A stretch of 64,000 bases of DNA, taken from Buddleja alternifolia (taxonomy: Eukaryota; Streptophyta; Magnoliopsida; Lamiales; Scrophulariaceae). The notes beneath the pieces are model-generated. The model searched no databases. It saw nothing but the letters and a program-made list of their open reading frames with translations, and was not told where the DNA came from. The stretch is from NCBI GenBank assembly GCA_019426215.1, contig CM033408.1, forward strand, positions 25,213,953 through 25,277,952, given 5' to 3'. Positions 10,261 to 23,229 of the stretch are shown one piece after another (positions within the stretch are counted from its first letter, which is position 1; each line of letters begins with the position of its first letter). A program made the translations under genes and the position numbers.

Positions 10261-12241
10261 TATGAGATGTGTTTGGTAGCGGGGATGCCAATCATGGAAT
10301 ACGTCTCTAAGGTTGTGGTCTTAAAGATGTTCCAAGTCATAGAATCATTGAGATAGGGATATCAATGACTCGTAAAGACTTGCACGTACAATGCACACTC
10401 TTGGAGAGTGTATCCTATTCCATGGATACTGATACGGTGTACATCAGTGCATGTATGTGGGTTCTCGTTGGGATCGAGTAAACTGAACAACCCCGCCGAG
10501 ATTCCATATTGGAGTCAATGTCGAATTTGGAATCTCCTCGGTTACGTAGGCATAAGATTGGTCCCATGACTTGAGGCACCATTGGTCGTCTCGTGCATCG
10601 CTCACTGTACTTAGATTTGTCACACGATTCCAGGTGAGTCATAAAGTGGGGCATATTGGGTCCAGTCTGGTTATGTACGGAGGCTCGTGAGTGCCAAGAG
10701 AGAATCTGTCACTGATCATTAGCATCGGCGCATATCCTATGTACTTCACAGTGTATTGACCATGGGAACCTCCGGCCGGAGTAGTATCAATAAGGAGGCG
10801 CAGTGTTTCCTCGCTCGATTGATAAATTGGTCAATGTCACTTAGATCGATATACATAGAATCGAGTTACTGGGATTTCGATTGACATCCAAGTCCTAGAT
10901 TCGATCGGGATATTTGATGGAAGGATTTTACTTATGCGAAAATCGTAATGCGGAAAGGTCACCTAATAATCGTTCATGGATAGGTCTTCTTGGCGCGTGG
11001 CTAGTACTAACCTTGATTTGTAGGAACCATGAATTAATCGGTAATTAATTCTTGGTCGGATTAAAATACTTGGAGTAATTAAATCTAGCAATGAAAATTG
11101 CAAAGGCATAACGGGGTTGTGTTCCTACTATTAGTACATGAATGAACCTACAATGGGGTTACACACTTACTCAAGAAAGTTCAATTACTATGTGAATATT
11201 AATCCGATTTAGGATTAAAGTGAAATTGATTAATGAGATTAATTTATTAAGTGGAAGACATTTTAATTAGTAGGCTTGGGAAAATAATTTTTCTATTAAT
11301 TAACCTTGGAGATTAATCATTAACGGAAATTATTATTATCCGAAAATTTATTTAAGCTACTAATTTTACTTTTAATTAATCATGAAGATTATTTAATTAA
11401 CAAGTCTTGGAAGACTTGGGAGTCATTTTAATTAAGTTGGACTTAATTAAATGAAGTCACAAGAGTGAAATTCAAAACTAGTCAAAGTTTGACTTGTAAT
11501 GTTTTTTAAATGAAGAAGAAAATGAAAAATATTTTCTTACACATGTGGTGGTAGTTGAGAATGGAATGGTAGGTGAGAATGAGGTGGTAGGTGAATAAAA
11601 ACAAGTCTTCTACTCCACCTAACACCATATGGCCGAAAATTGGTGGCTATAAAAGGAGGTGTTCTTGCTCTCATTTAAAACTTGATGAAAACTTAAAAAG
11701 AAAAAAAAAAGCTTAGAGCTTAGTTCTTCATCTCTAGATTTTTCTAGCTTCTCTTGTGATTCTTGAAGACTTTCTTCTGTAGAACTTCTTCTTGAAAATT
11801 AGTTGTAAAAGATTATCTTCCATAGATATTTCTTTTAGTAACTCTTCTTGTCTTCCACCTTTCACTACATAGACTCCATTTCCTTAGAGCATATATCTAG
11901 CCAATCTTTTGCTTAAGGTATGAATTTACTTGAGATGTGTACTTGTAGAGGCTTCTTTCTTTAGGAGCTTATGGTGGTTTGATTCGAACTCCTCCATGTT
12001 GAGGTGAGGATTCGAAAATGAGAGCCAAAGTTTTTGGTGTGGTTTTCCTTGTGTTGTGGTTTTACACCCTCACTTTAATAAAACCCCAAATCTTGTAATC
12101 GGTTTAAAACCCCTTTACTCGTATTAGTTTTTGTTGTGCATTACTTCGACCCCCTAGCTTGGGATGCCTTTATATATGTGTTTTACATACTTTATTTCTT
12201 CCGTTGCGCCGGCATCGCTTGTGGGGCATACCGATCCTAAC
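10261..12241 (+). repeat. Large LTR-like block, probably a solo LTR (left boundary uncertain)
   Basis: A 2-kb non-coding block richer in GC than its surroundings. It has a clear TATA box (CTATAAAAGGAGG, 11647-11659), an A-rich and then a leader-like region, and a right end CCGATCCTAACA. This layout fits the U3-R-U5 of a long LTR in plus orientation. No primer-binding site or internal coding region follows, so a solo LTR is the best reading. I could not find a TSD, and the left edge is a guess. Confidence 0.45.
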
Positions 12242-12426
12242 ATCTATTGTGATAAGCAATTAACGTCCTCACATTAGATGGACTCTATTGCGAGGAAAGT
12301 CATTTTCATCACAACATGTGTATGTAATGTGAGGAAATAAAATTTTGTCACATTAATGCTTTTCATGTGACGAAATTTAATTCCTCACAAAAGTTTTGTC
12401 ACATTAGAAAACATTTTTTGTAGTGT
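12242..12426. mobile_element. Fragment of a CACTA-type MITE (right end only)
   Basis: It ends in TTTTTTGTAGTG and carries TGTGACGAAATT / AATTTTGTCACATTA inverted subterminal motifs, as in CACTA MITEs. The matching CACTAC left end is absent; the element stops at the edge of the LTR-like block. Confidence 0.5.
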
Positions 12427-12754
12427 TATAATATATATTAGATATATTATAATTATGTCTTAATGGACCAATTAGAAAAGCTAACTATGTCTTAATGGGC
12501 CACTTAGAAAATCTTTGGCCCATAGTATTATTAGTGTTGTACAGTATTATTATTAGTTTATAGTATATATATATATATCTTTATACATATAGATATAAAT
12601 AATATTACTATACTATATTATAAGTTTACATCAAAGAGAATAAAGTTTGTTGAATTTTTTTATTACAATGACATGAGATTGGGCTGGGGATAAATAGCCC
12701 ACTATCACAGGGATCCAATAGGCTATTTAGGTCTAAAATGCCTAATTAATTTCG

Positions 12755-12785
<31 letters not shown>

Positions 12786-12876
12786 ATATAATGTAGTGGC
12801 ATTCGCTATCAAAACCTTAGAAGTGATCTGAGGTTCGTATTCTGTTGATATTTTTTTTATTCTAATTTACAAAATA
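12427..12876. other. AT-rich spacer with (TA)n runs
   Basis: TA dinucleotide runs occur near 12565-12580 and 12758-12785. A short GC-richer phrase at 12792-12845 (GGTTCGTATTCTG) vaguely recalls a tRNA-derived SINE head but cannot be supported as one. Confidence 0.4.
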
Positions 12877-13500
12877 GAGACGGATATTTTCGAATTAGAG
12901 ACCGAATTATTCGGTCTCTAATTAGCAACCGACTTATTCGGTCTCTAAAATATACTTTCATATTCCGTCGCGGAATCGGTCGCTAAATAATAATGAAAAA
13001 TTGATGCTCATCTCGGTCGCTAAATCCCGTCGCTAATTTGAAAATTAGAGACCGAATTATTCGGTCGCTAATTAGAGACCGAATTATTCGATCTCTGAAT
13101 CGGTCTCTAAAATATAATTTCATATTCTGTCGCCGAATCGGTCGCTAAATAATAATAAAAAATTGATGCTCATCTCAGTCGCTAAATTCCGTCGCTAATT
13201 TGAAAATTAGAGACCGAAAATATCCGTCTCTAACTTAGGCAAGTAAATCAACCATTTGGCTACCGATTTAGAGACAAAAATCAATCGGTCTCTAAAGCGG
13301 TCTCTAATTCCGTCTCTGAATCGGTCTCTAATTTACTCTAAATAACCCCATTGGATATTTTTTTAAGAAAAAGAGACTGACCCAAATTCGGTCTCAATTA
13401 GCGACGGAACCCATGTCGGTCTCAATTTTGATCTCTGTTTAGAGACCGAATTCAGTCGGTCTCTAAAATTCCGTCTCTGATGCCCTGTTTTCTTGTAGTG
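12877..13500. mobile_element. 5'-truncated non-autonomous CACTA element
   Basis: It is built of many copies of AGAGACCGAATTATTCGGTCTCT-like palindromic modules (GAGACCGA / TCGGTCTC and GTCGCTAA) and ends in TTTTCTTGTAGTG, a CACTA terminus. No CACTAC left end is visible, so the left side is lost. There is no coding content. Confidence 0.65.
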
Positions 13501-16083
13501 AATTTACCACTAATTACTAAATACTAAAAGTATTTATAGAATTTAAGATTATCAAAATTAGTAAGCAACTTTTTTGTTTAAGTTGGAATATTGGTGGTTG
13601 CGGGTAAAAGTCTATTTTAGTTTAATGGTTAGTATTTTAGAGAAAGTAGTAATCTATTTATTTTACTTATATTAAATAGCTTCCTACTATACTAACATAG
13701 TCTATCTTTTTTTATCAATAATTAAAAGAGTTTTCAACTACTAAAACAATTGCAGATACTACTAAATGGTTTCCTACTCTCAATAGATTCTTTTACTTAA
13801 TAAATTTAATTATTAGATATTAATTAATTAATTAATTATCAATAGTAAGGGTGGGTGTGAAAGTCTTTTCACAATGAAACAAACGGTGGAGTTATTCACA
13901 TATTTATATAGGGGTTAGATAGATTAGATAGATAGATTATAGATATAGATGTTGTGTTTTACTATTTATGAATTGGGTTGACATGATCAAAAGAGGTTGG
14001 TTCGTATGGAGGAGGCTCCAACCACAGACCACTTGAACGAGATGGTGTTTAAACCTATATAGAAAACCCTTTAGCCTTCGAATTTAAGGACACTTGACAA
14101 AAAAAAACAAAAAAAAAAACAAAACAAAGAGTAAAATTGGGTTGGTCTATATTCAACAAATTACTTGACAAGTGTCAAGTAACTATGTTGTGATTAGTCA
14201 TGTTTTCCTTGAGATGTAAATCAACCGATGGTAATTATGTTTTAAAGAAACAATTAGTTCTTAATGATTTCATATATTTCAAGTTTTCGGATGATTATGA
14301 TAATTCGTGTATAGTTATATTGACTTCCATTTAGATCACATTATGTAAGCAGTTGTGAACTTGTGATTGTACCAAGTCCAAGACATCTCAACAAACCCTC
14401 ATGCTAGAATCGACACATTTGTACCTTTTCAATGTTGTGATGAACTTTTAATTGAAATAATCACCTTTTCTAGCTTTTCAATGTTGTGGTGAACTTTGTG
14501 AAGAATTGTGATAGACTTTTAATTGGAAAAAAAAAACCTTTTCATTTTCTTTTGACAAAGTTATTCCAAAAAAAGTGAAAAAGTGTGTTCAAGATCCATG
14601 AAGTTAGAACTAATATTCAAATCATAAGAAGCTATAGTTTACCAAACTTTTTAGGAAATGCCCAAACTGCATAGACACTGAAGAAGCTTTAATGAGAAAA
14701 ATGGAAATAATGTAAGTTAGGTTTTGAGTAGGAGGAAAAGGCTCCAATGCTACCAAAAATAAATTTTCGATTTTTTCTCCCAAAACTGTGTGTCATGCAT
14801 TTGTACATTTTACATATGCACGACAAATGTTAATATAATAATTTATTTTAACATTATATATTTGCAAAAGTTTAATATACACGTCATTTATACGTAAGAA
14901 ATACAGTGAAATTAAATACAAATATATTTACATTAATAGAGGATCCGAACTGCTGTGTGACAAACTTAATTATATTGTAAAAGAAAAAAAATGCAATTAA
15001 TAGATAAAAATGACACGTGATTGTGGCAGATCATATAACCTTAAAGGGTTACCCATCAAGTTGAGAAAAATGGACCGCATTTATTCACGTTTTTCTTGTA
15101 TAACAGGGGCTACCTAACTTGTTGAGAGCTTAGTCACAACAATATAATTTGTTCTTGGAAAAGAATGACAATGAAAATTACCATACTAGATTTTCTATTG
15201 TAAAATAATGTTGGTTCTTATATTACATATCATGTCTCCATGATAAGTGTATATAATTTATATTAAATTTATGTTCAAGCAAATATTTTGCACACATAAT
15301 GCTCATATCATATGTGAAATACGATAAGAGATTGCAACACGATTTGTAACAGGAGATCCACGCTGAAAAACTACAAGGTAAATATTTGTTGGGATGTCGT
15401 AGTTTTTCTTTATGACCAAACTTACCTTTTATTGTTTCTAAGTAATACATTATATCTTGCTTTGGTTCAAACACTTTTTAAACCACTTTCAAAAACCACA
15501 CACACACATATATATAAATACCTCTGTGTGTCTTGGTATAAAAATGGATAAAAAGAGGGTGGGTTTGATCCCATACTCTGACAGGGAATATTGCAGCCAA
15601 CTAACGGATTTGTATATGGAGGTATCCAGATCGCACCTATATGTGTGTGTGTGAATATATATATATATATATATTCACACACACACACACACACAATGTA
15701 TGTATTGGGGTGAAGTTGGATGATCTATGTTGCAACCCAAAAAAAAAAAGGATATCTGTAAGGAATTATTAAGTCCTAAAACATATATATATATGTTACA
15801 TCGTAAAGGTTTAGGAATTAGGATGAATAACTTCTGAATGTTGACGTAACTTACTAGCTAAGTCCACCACCCTTCAAAATTGATAGCATAGCATGAAATA
15901 TATGCTATTTAAGAAAGAAAAAGGCAAGTGAAATGAAACTTAGATAAGAAAGGAAAAGCTTGCTTGGAGGCATTTTAAGGTTGTAAGAATTTCATTGTTT
16001 AACCTCTAATGCATATCTATTTTTTTTTTAATTGATCATTTTAATTTCAATCCACAAACAATTTTTATAATATAGCTAGAGAA
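13501..16083. other. Intergenic, no gene recognised
   Basis: AT-rich DNA with a run of four ATTA units (13826-13838), A-rich tracts near 14100 and a few short open frames. Apart from the microsatellite at 15641 I see no feature. Confidence 0.5.
15641..15695. repeat. Compound palindromic microsatellite (TG)n-(TA)n-(CA)n
   Basis: A run of TG repeats, then GAA(TA)nTTC, then CA repeats. The whole is self-complementary and could extrude a hairpin of about 27 bp per arm. Confidence 0.8.
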
Positions 16084-16088
16084 CAGTG

Positions 16089-16632
16089 TGATTTGGGTCG
16101 TATTTTGTTAGAGCTACAACACAGACCAGTCGAGGCTCGGGTAAGAACCAACCTGGAGATTAATGGATTATAGACTGCACTCAATGGTAGAGTTGCCTAC
16201 GTACCTATCAATAGGATCAAGTGTAACGTAGTTCAAATTAATTAAAGGGTCCTAACATAAACCTCGTGATTTATAAGTGGGTCTACTCAGGATCTAGGTC
16301 GAAGCTCGTAGCTCGGAGCTATAGTGAATCCTACAGTGAATTTAGTGAATAGTGATTGCGTAACCCCCAATTGGTCATACATGAGGGTATTTATAATGGA
16401 CACCGTGTACGGATGTATAGTTAACACGTGTACCCGTTGGATCATTCCACGTGGATCGATCCAACGCTTTTTGTGATTCGGGTCGTATTCCGGGTCATAG
16501 ATGACCCAAATACAGCACGCGGATCCTACTCCAGTTATGGGCTTTGTTTTGGTTTTAGATTTGGGCCTTTATGCCAGGCTTGGGTCTTCATTAGCATATA
16601 TTAAATTGGTATGACCAAAATTGGGCATATCA
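16089..16632 (-). repeat. 3' LTR of the gypsy element
   Basis: On the minus strand it runs from TGATATGCCC to AAATCA and is directly preceded by the polypurine tract at 16633-16647. It pairs with 28971-30098. Confidence 0.92.
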
Positions 16633-16976
16633 TCTAGTCCCCCACTTTATTAGTTCTTAGTAAGGGATGGAATATTTTTCTAGTTCGAAGTAAGAGCTAA
16701 CGAAGTATAAAACTTGGAAAAACGATTTAGGTTGTAATAAACTATCCATGATACATTTAATGTGTATTTATTCATGTTTATCTAGATAGTATTTTTATGT
16801 CAGCGCATTTATTACCAGATACGGCCATTTACTGTACGGCGCGCCTTTTGATGTTAGTTTATAATCATGAGCTGTTAATCAACGTCATCCTCTGTCAGTC
16901 GAAACGTCGTCTGATCTTGTCCATCAATTTCAAATAGCATTTTCATCACCCATCATTGGGTTTTTACATTCTTCCC

Positions 16977-16984
16977 TATAAATT
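16977..16984 (+). promoter_or_regulatory. TATA box for the antisense ORF
   Basis: CCCTATAAATTG on the plus strand, about 200 bp upstream of the first ATG of the antisense ORF (17181) and just inside the 3' LTR. It suggests that ORF had its own promoter, opposite to that of the element. Confidence 0.45.
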
Positions 16985-19234
16985 GACGGTAACTTCTTCA
17001 TTTTACAATTTTTACTTTCACGTATTTCCAAAACGGCTCCATTGAGAGAGTATTCTATACTTCGGTGGGTTACGAGTGGTGTATACTTCGGTGGTTTGCG
17101 ATTTACTTCAATTCTTCAACGTTTGTAGATTCGTATTCTTCTTCGTATATAATCTATTTATTATTGTTGTGTTTGTATCCATGGCTCGTCCGAATAGATC
17201 CATTCCTTCCATTAATAACAACAAAATATCCAATAGTACGGATAGTTCGAATAGGATTTTTAAGGATATTGATACTTTTGCCTCGAATGACAATAATAAC
17301 ATAGAGTACTCGGATCCCCGAGTTAAGTTGAGTTTAAGTCTGTCGTCCAATCTTTCCAGCACTCGTGACTGACTTGTTCGTAATGTAGGTCGAAGAGTAT
17401 CCATGGATATTACCATGGAAGAGCAAGATTAAGGGAATAGTGGTATGGGTAATATCATCGATAATAATCCTAATAACGAAGTGGACGACCTTCCTGTAGA
17501 TAGTGAAGGTGATAGTGAGGTCAATGCTAAACTCTTTGTTTTTAGTTCGAGGAAGGCTCAGAATGCCTCTTGGTTATCTAAGAGTTAGAAGATAAAGACT
17601 AGTCAAATTGCTCAGCTTAGGTCTACTTATAATATACCTTCGAATTATAAGATCATCATTCCAAATGTTGAGGATAAGTTACACCACCCACCTAAACACT
17701 ATAGATGTTTTCATATAGCTCATTTGATGGCGGGTTTAAGATTTCCCCTTCACAATATTCATATCGAAATATTAAATAGGCTACGATTAAGCCCTACACA
17801 ATTATTACCGAATTCGTATAAACTAATAAATTGTTTTGTTGTCTTGATGTGTGGGTTCGATGTGGAAATTAGCTTTGCTCATTTTTGGAGCTTATTTCGT
17901 ATATTTCGTGGGTCTAAAAACGATGGAAAAGGTCTTTTCTATATTTCACCTCGGAGCAATCGAAGGTGTTTGAGTGTTACCATGTCTTTGTATGGTGATT
18001 GGAAGCCTCACTTCTTCTATATCGCCAAACCCAATAACGAAGCTTGGGGAGTACCAAGAAAGTGAAACCTGAGGGTTCGTGAACCAGAGGACTATGGTGA
18101 TGTAACATGGGGTCCGTTTTTTATTCGTGATAATCTTCACACATGGTTTAAGACTGAGGAGATATTGACTGAACCAATATTGATTCATTGCGGACTGAGT
18201 CAAGCTCGAATCCACCCTGATGATACTATTGAGTCTCTTGGTATGTTTTCATTGTTTAGTGATTTTCCTAATTTATTTTCCTTATGTTATGTTTTAATCA
18301 TAGTCATGGATGATTCCTATGAAGCTGAGATGCTCGAAGAGGCTCATACCGCTAAGGTGAAAAACAAGAACAAAGGTAAAGCTCGAGCTGCTACGCCCAG
18401 CTTCGGAGACCGTAGGATTGATGAGATGTTGTCCCCAGCAGTGGCCTCATTAGAAAACATCAACACAAGTGAGGTTGTGCCTTTGGAAAATACAACTCAG
18501 CCAAACGATGTGGCCGAACCAATCCTCGTCAATAGCACCGAGGGTTTCGGGACTCGAGCTAAGGAATCTGAAACCTCTGCTCGAGTTTGTCCTAGAATTG
18601 TTCTCACCAGCCAGGCAAAGAGACGTGCTGCAGCCGAATTGCATCGTGGGATGTCATCTGAGGTTCCCGTTTTGATTCCTGATGAAAGTTTTGAGTTATT
18701 GGATCAAATATAGGCCTTATCTCTACAGGAAAGGTTCAAGGTTTTTGGTGGTATGGTTCGTCCACCTCTGGACACCAACCGTAGCCAGTTAAAGTCTGAT
18801 TGGAGGGTTTATGTTGACTTCAGCATCAACAATGAACCGAAATACTCAGTGGCCTCAGAGTTGTTTAGTAATATTCTCTTGACTCGTGACAAAGCAGCGT
18901 TAGTGGCTCGTCATTACACCGAGGTAGAAGATGAAGGCCTAATGAAGGTTAGCAGTTCGTACTAGATATATCGTAGTACGCTATGCATGTTTATGTTTTC
19001 AATATAATAATGAAGTGAATTATCGTGTTCTTCTTTGCTAGGCGGGGCTTCACCTGCATCATCTATCGCTCAGTGTATCCTTTTGGAAGAGTAAGGCAGG
19101 TAAGAATAACACCCAGGTTGAGGAGTATAAAAAGATGTTCGATAAAGTGCTCGATCAATGAGATGCCCCGCCAGAGAAGCCCTGAAGACCGAGAAGGAGA
19201 AATACAAGGTGCAAATTGAAGAGATGAGTCAATC

Positions 19235-22157
19235 TAGGGGTGGCAAAATGGTTTTGGACCCATGGGTCCAACCCAACCCAATAGGTTTTGGGTTGGGTTG
19301 GGTCCAAGGAAGTTTTTGTTGGGTAGATTTGGGTTGGGTTCTATTGAGTCTAAAAAAAAATTTGGGTCCAACTTGGGTCCTATTGGGTTCACTCTGGGTC
19401 CTAAATGAGTCCAAATTAGGTTCAACATGTAAAAATTATTTTTTAAAAAAACTTATAAATAATTCTAAATGGGTCCACAAACTACACATATTTTCACACA
19501 TTTTACACACACTACACACATTTTCACACACTACACATATTTTCACACACATATCACATATTTTACACACACACATTTTCACATACTACACAAATTTTCA
19601 CACACACTACACATATTTTCACACACTACACACATTTTCACACACTACACACATTTTCATACACTACACATATTTCACAAACACTGCACACATTCTCACA
19701 AACTACACATATTTTCACATACACTACACACCTTTTCACACACTACATACATTTTCACACACATTACACATATTTTCACACCTACGTCACACATTTTACA
19801 CATACTTTACACACACTACATATATTTTCACACATATCATATATTTTACACACACTGCACATACTTTCACACACTATACATATTTTCACACACACTACAT
19901 ATATTTTGACACACTACACACATTTTTACATATTTTACACACACTACACACATTTTCACACACTATACATATTTTCACACACTACACATATTTTCACACA
20001 CACATCATATATTTTTCACACACATTATATATTTTTCATAAACTACACACATTTTCACACAAACATCACACATTTTACACACACTACACATATTTTCACA
20101 CACATGCGTGTGAAAATTGCGTGTGAAAATATGTGTAGTGTGTGAAAATGTGTGTAATGTGTGTGAAAACATGTGTAGTGTGTGTGAAAATGTGTGTAGT
20201 GTGTGTGAAAATGTGTAGTATGTGAAAAATATGTGATGTGTGTGAAAATATGTGTAGTGTGTGTGAAAATATGTGTAGTGTGTGTAAAACGTGTGATGTG
20301 TGTGTGAAAATATGTGTAGTGTGTGAAAATATGTGAAGTGTGTGAAAATATATGTTGTGTGTGTAAAATATGTGATGTGTGTGTGAAAATATGTGTAGTG
20401 TGTGTAAATACGTGATGTGTATGTGAAAATATGCGTAGTATGTGTGAAAATGTGTGTAGTGCATGAAAATATCTGTAGTGTGTGAAAATAGGTGTAGTGT
20501 GTGTAAAATGTGTGATATGTGTAGTGTGTGAAAATATGTGTAGTGTGTGTAAAACATGTGTAGTATGAAAATGTGTGTAGTGCATGAAAATGTGTAGTGT
20601 GTGAAAATGTGTGTACTGTGTGAAAAATGTGTGATGTGTGTGTGAAAATATGTGTAGTGTGTGAAAATGTGTGAAAATATGTGTAGTGTGTGTGAAAATG
20701 TGTGTAATGTGTCTGAAAATATGTGTAGTGTGTGTGAAAATATGTGTAGTGTGTGAAAAATATGTGATGTGTGTGAAAATATGTGTTTTGTGTGAAAATA
20801 TGTGTAGTGTGTATAAAACGTGTGATGTGTGTGTGAAAATATGCATAGTGTGTGAAAATATTTGAAGTGTGTGTGAAAATATCTGTTGTGTGCGTAAAAT
20901 ATGTGATGTGTGTGTGAAAATATGTGTAGTGTGTAAATACGTGATGTGTGTGTGAAAATATGTGTAGTGTGTGTGAAAATGTGTGTAGTGCATGAAAATA
21001 TGTGTAGTGTGTGTAAAATGTGTGATATGTGTAGTGTGTGTGAAAATATGTGTAGTGTGTGTAAAATTTGTGTAGTGTGTATGAAAATGTGTGTAGTGCG
21101 TGAAAATGTGTGTTGTGTGTGAAAAATGTATGATGTGTGTGTGAAAATATGTGTAGTGTGTGAAAATGTGTGTGAAAATATGTGTAGTGTGTGTGAAAAT
21201 GTGTGTAGTGTGAGTGAAAATATGTGTAGTGTTTGAAAATGTGTGATGTGTGTGAAAATATGTGTAGTGTGTGTGAAAATATGTGTAGTGTGTGTGAAAA
21301 TATGTGTAGTGTGTTAAAAATATGTGATGTGTGTGAAAATGTGTTGTGTGTGAAAATATGTGTAGTGTGTGTAAAACGTGTGATGTGTGTGTGAAAATAT
21401 GTGTGGTGTGTGAAAATATGTGTAGTGTGTGTAAAACTTGTGATGTGTGTGTGTGAAAATATGTGTAGTGTGTGAAAATATGTGAAGTGTGTGTGAAAAT
21501 ATATGTTGTGTGTGTAAACTATGTGATGCGTGTGTGAAAATATGTGTAGTGTGTGTGAAAATATATTTTGTGCGTGAAAATGTGTGTAGTGCTTGAAAAT
21601 GTGTGTAGTGCGTGAAAATGTATGTAGTGTGTGAAAATATGTGTAATGTGTAAAAATATGTGTAGTGTGTGTAAAATGTGTTATATGTGTAGTGTGTGAA
21701 AATATGTGTAGCGTGTGTGAAAATATGTATAGTGTGTATAAAATATGTGTAGTGTGTATGAAAATGTATGTAGTGCGTGAAAATATATGTAACGTGTGTA
21801 AAATATGTATTGTGTGTGTAAAAAGTGTGTTGCGTATGTGTCAAAAATGTTTAGTATGTGTAAAAAGTGTGTTGTGTGTGTAAAAAATGTATTATGTGTG
21901 TAGAAAGTATGTATAAATGTGTGTTAAACTCTATTTAACTTGATTTTATTTTGGGTCTACTCTGGGTCCAAGTTGCGTCCACTCTGGATCCTGGTTGGGT
22001 CTACTCTGGGTTTTTATATAAAACTTAGTTAGACCCAACCCAACCCAACCCAACACGGACCCAACCCATTATGGACCCATGAACTTGGACCCATCATGGA
22101 CCCAACCCAGTTGGTCCCGACCCAAACCCGACCCGACCCACCCATTTGCCACCCCTA
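19235..22157. mobile_element. Non-autonomous hAT element filled with an inverted minisatellite
   Basis: The ends are TAGGGGTGGCAAAATGG and CCATTTGCCACCCCTA, flanked by a perfect 8-bp TSD AGTCAATC (19227-19234 and 22158-22165), as in the hAT superfamily. The subterminal regions are rich in CCCAACC / GGGTTGG phrases on both sides. Everything between about 19484 and 21900 is a minisatellite that switches strand in the middle. There is no transposase. It interrupts the antisense ORF of the gypsy element. Confidence 0.92.
19484..21900. repeat. Giant head-to-head minisatellite, about 19-bp unit
   Basis: Left arm (19484-20103): tandem copies of about ACACACTACACATATTTTC. Right arm (20108-21900): the complement, GAAAATATGTGTAGTGTGT, about three times longer. 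The switch is sharp, at TTTTCACACACATGCGTGTG (20094-20113), itself nearly palindromic. Units vary by 1-2 bases and in length (17-22 bp). The lack of stop codons in some frames creates long, meaningless His/Thr/Tyr-rich open frames on both strands. Confidence 0.93.
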
Positions 22158-23229
22158 AGTCAATCCATGGAGGATTTGAAAATGCAGCTGGCTGAGGAAA
22201 AAGCCAAAGTTGGGCTAGCATGTGGCCGGTCGACAAGAGTTCGTGATTTCTTACAAATTTAAGCAAACAATGATAAAATCAAAGGCTCGGTGGGGCTAAG
22301 GATTTTTCCTCGTCAAAGGCATTCAAGAAAATCCTTTTGGCTAAATCTGCTGGTGATATGTGTGATGGATTCAACAAGGCATTGGATTACTTGATCAGAG
22401 AACAACATTTGGTTGCTGGTTTTGATTGTGACTCATTTGAGGAATTTGCTTTGCAAAAGGCACTTCGTCCATTAGTTTCGAGGTTGTCAACACGACAAAC
22501 TTTCATTGACTATTCGGAGTTTGAGTCCCTCTGCAAGTCTTACTTCGTGGATGAAGATGCTAACGAAGTGGATGGTGAAGTTGGTGGAAGTTGATTTTCT
22601 TCTATATAAATTTTTTGGGGACACTATGATCTTTATTTGGTTTATGTTGGAAGTAACTTTTTCGCATCGTATGTGATGCGTGTTTTGAACAATGTATGTT
22701 TTTGTTGAATTGTTTTGATGCTTACCAGGGAGTCGGGAATATGTTAGTTTGAATTGTTTTGAACACTGTGGGCTTTTATTGTGGCGTATGAATCATGTTA
22801 GTTGGAACATTTTCTTCAAAAGTTCCTTTTGTTATGTTCTGATTGGAGTTACATCGTAATTTGTGATCTTATTCTATATACTTCAATGAATTGTATTCGT
22901 GTTGCATGCATTTCGTAAGTGGTATCATAATTTACAATGTGACGAATCGTATGCATCAAGCATCTGATAGTTCGTATTCGGTGAGCTAGTCACAACCTGA
23001 CAGATCGTAAAAGCATAGTGATATATACCTTCATACTTTCATTCAAGTAAAAGGAACATAGGATCGTATTTAATAGTAGCATAAATGCCTAGATCATACG
23101 TATTTGACAGAAACTAAACATCATTACATATCCACGATGTTCACGCATAGAATTTTCTAAGGATATGTATATTCCAAGGGCGAGTTAATTCCTTATCCTC
23201 CATAGTTCGTAACTTATAAGTGCCACGTT

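Larger units (their letters stand above)
17181..22594 (+). pseudogene. Antisense ORF (aORF) of the Tat-type element, 'putative gypsy type transposon' domain
   Basis: It lies between integrase and the 3' LTR but is coded on the strand opposite to gag-pol. Fragments in order: a Ser/Asn-rich start (17181-17370); a conserved domain (about 17650-18240) with GLRFPLH, LSPTQLLPNSY and GLFYISPR phrases, like the plant domain catalogued as putative gypsy type transposon; a hydrophilic linker (18305-18710); and a charged, probably coiled-coil part (18750-22250). The C-terminus ends at 22594. Two introns are likely (GTATG at about 18241 to TTAATCATAG; GTTAG at about 18949 to TTTGCTAG). Several in-frame stops and the hAT insertion at 19235 make it dead. 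Its role in this clade is not known. Confidence 0.65.

Noticed and set aside
12792..12850. A tRNA-like phrase with GGTTCG that might be a SINE head or tRNA relic
   Set aside because: No matching A box, tail or target-site duplication was found.
18165..18713. The 182-codon plus-strand frame as an independent gene
   Set aside because: Its first part is the end of the gypsy antisense-ORF domain read through a likely intron, so it belongs to that pseudogene.
19158..20993. Very long open frames (up to about 320 codons) on both strands, rich in His, Thr, Tyr and Phe
   Set aside because: They are products of the 19-bp minisatellite, which lacks stop codons in some frames; both strands give similar 'proteins'. 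No start context or family supports them.
22069..22594. The 85-codon plus-strand frame ending at 22594 as a separate host gene
   Set aside because: It continues the antisense ORF of the gypsy element downstream of the hAT insertion and lies inside the LTR pair.
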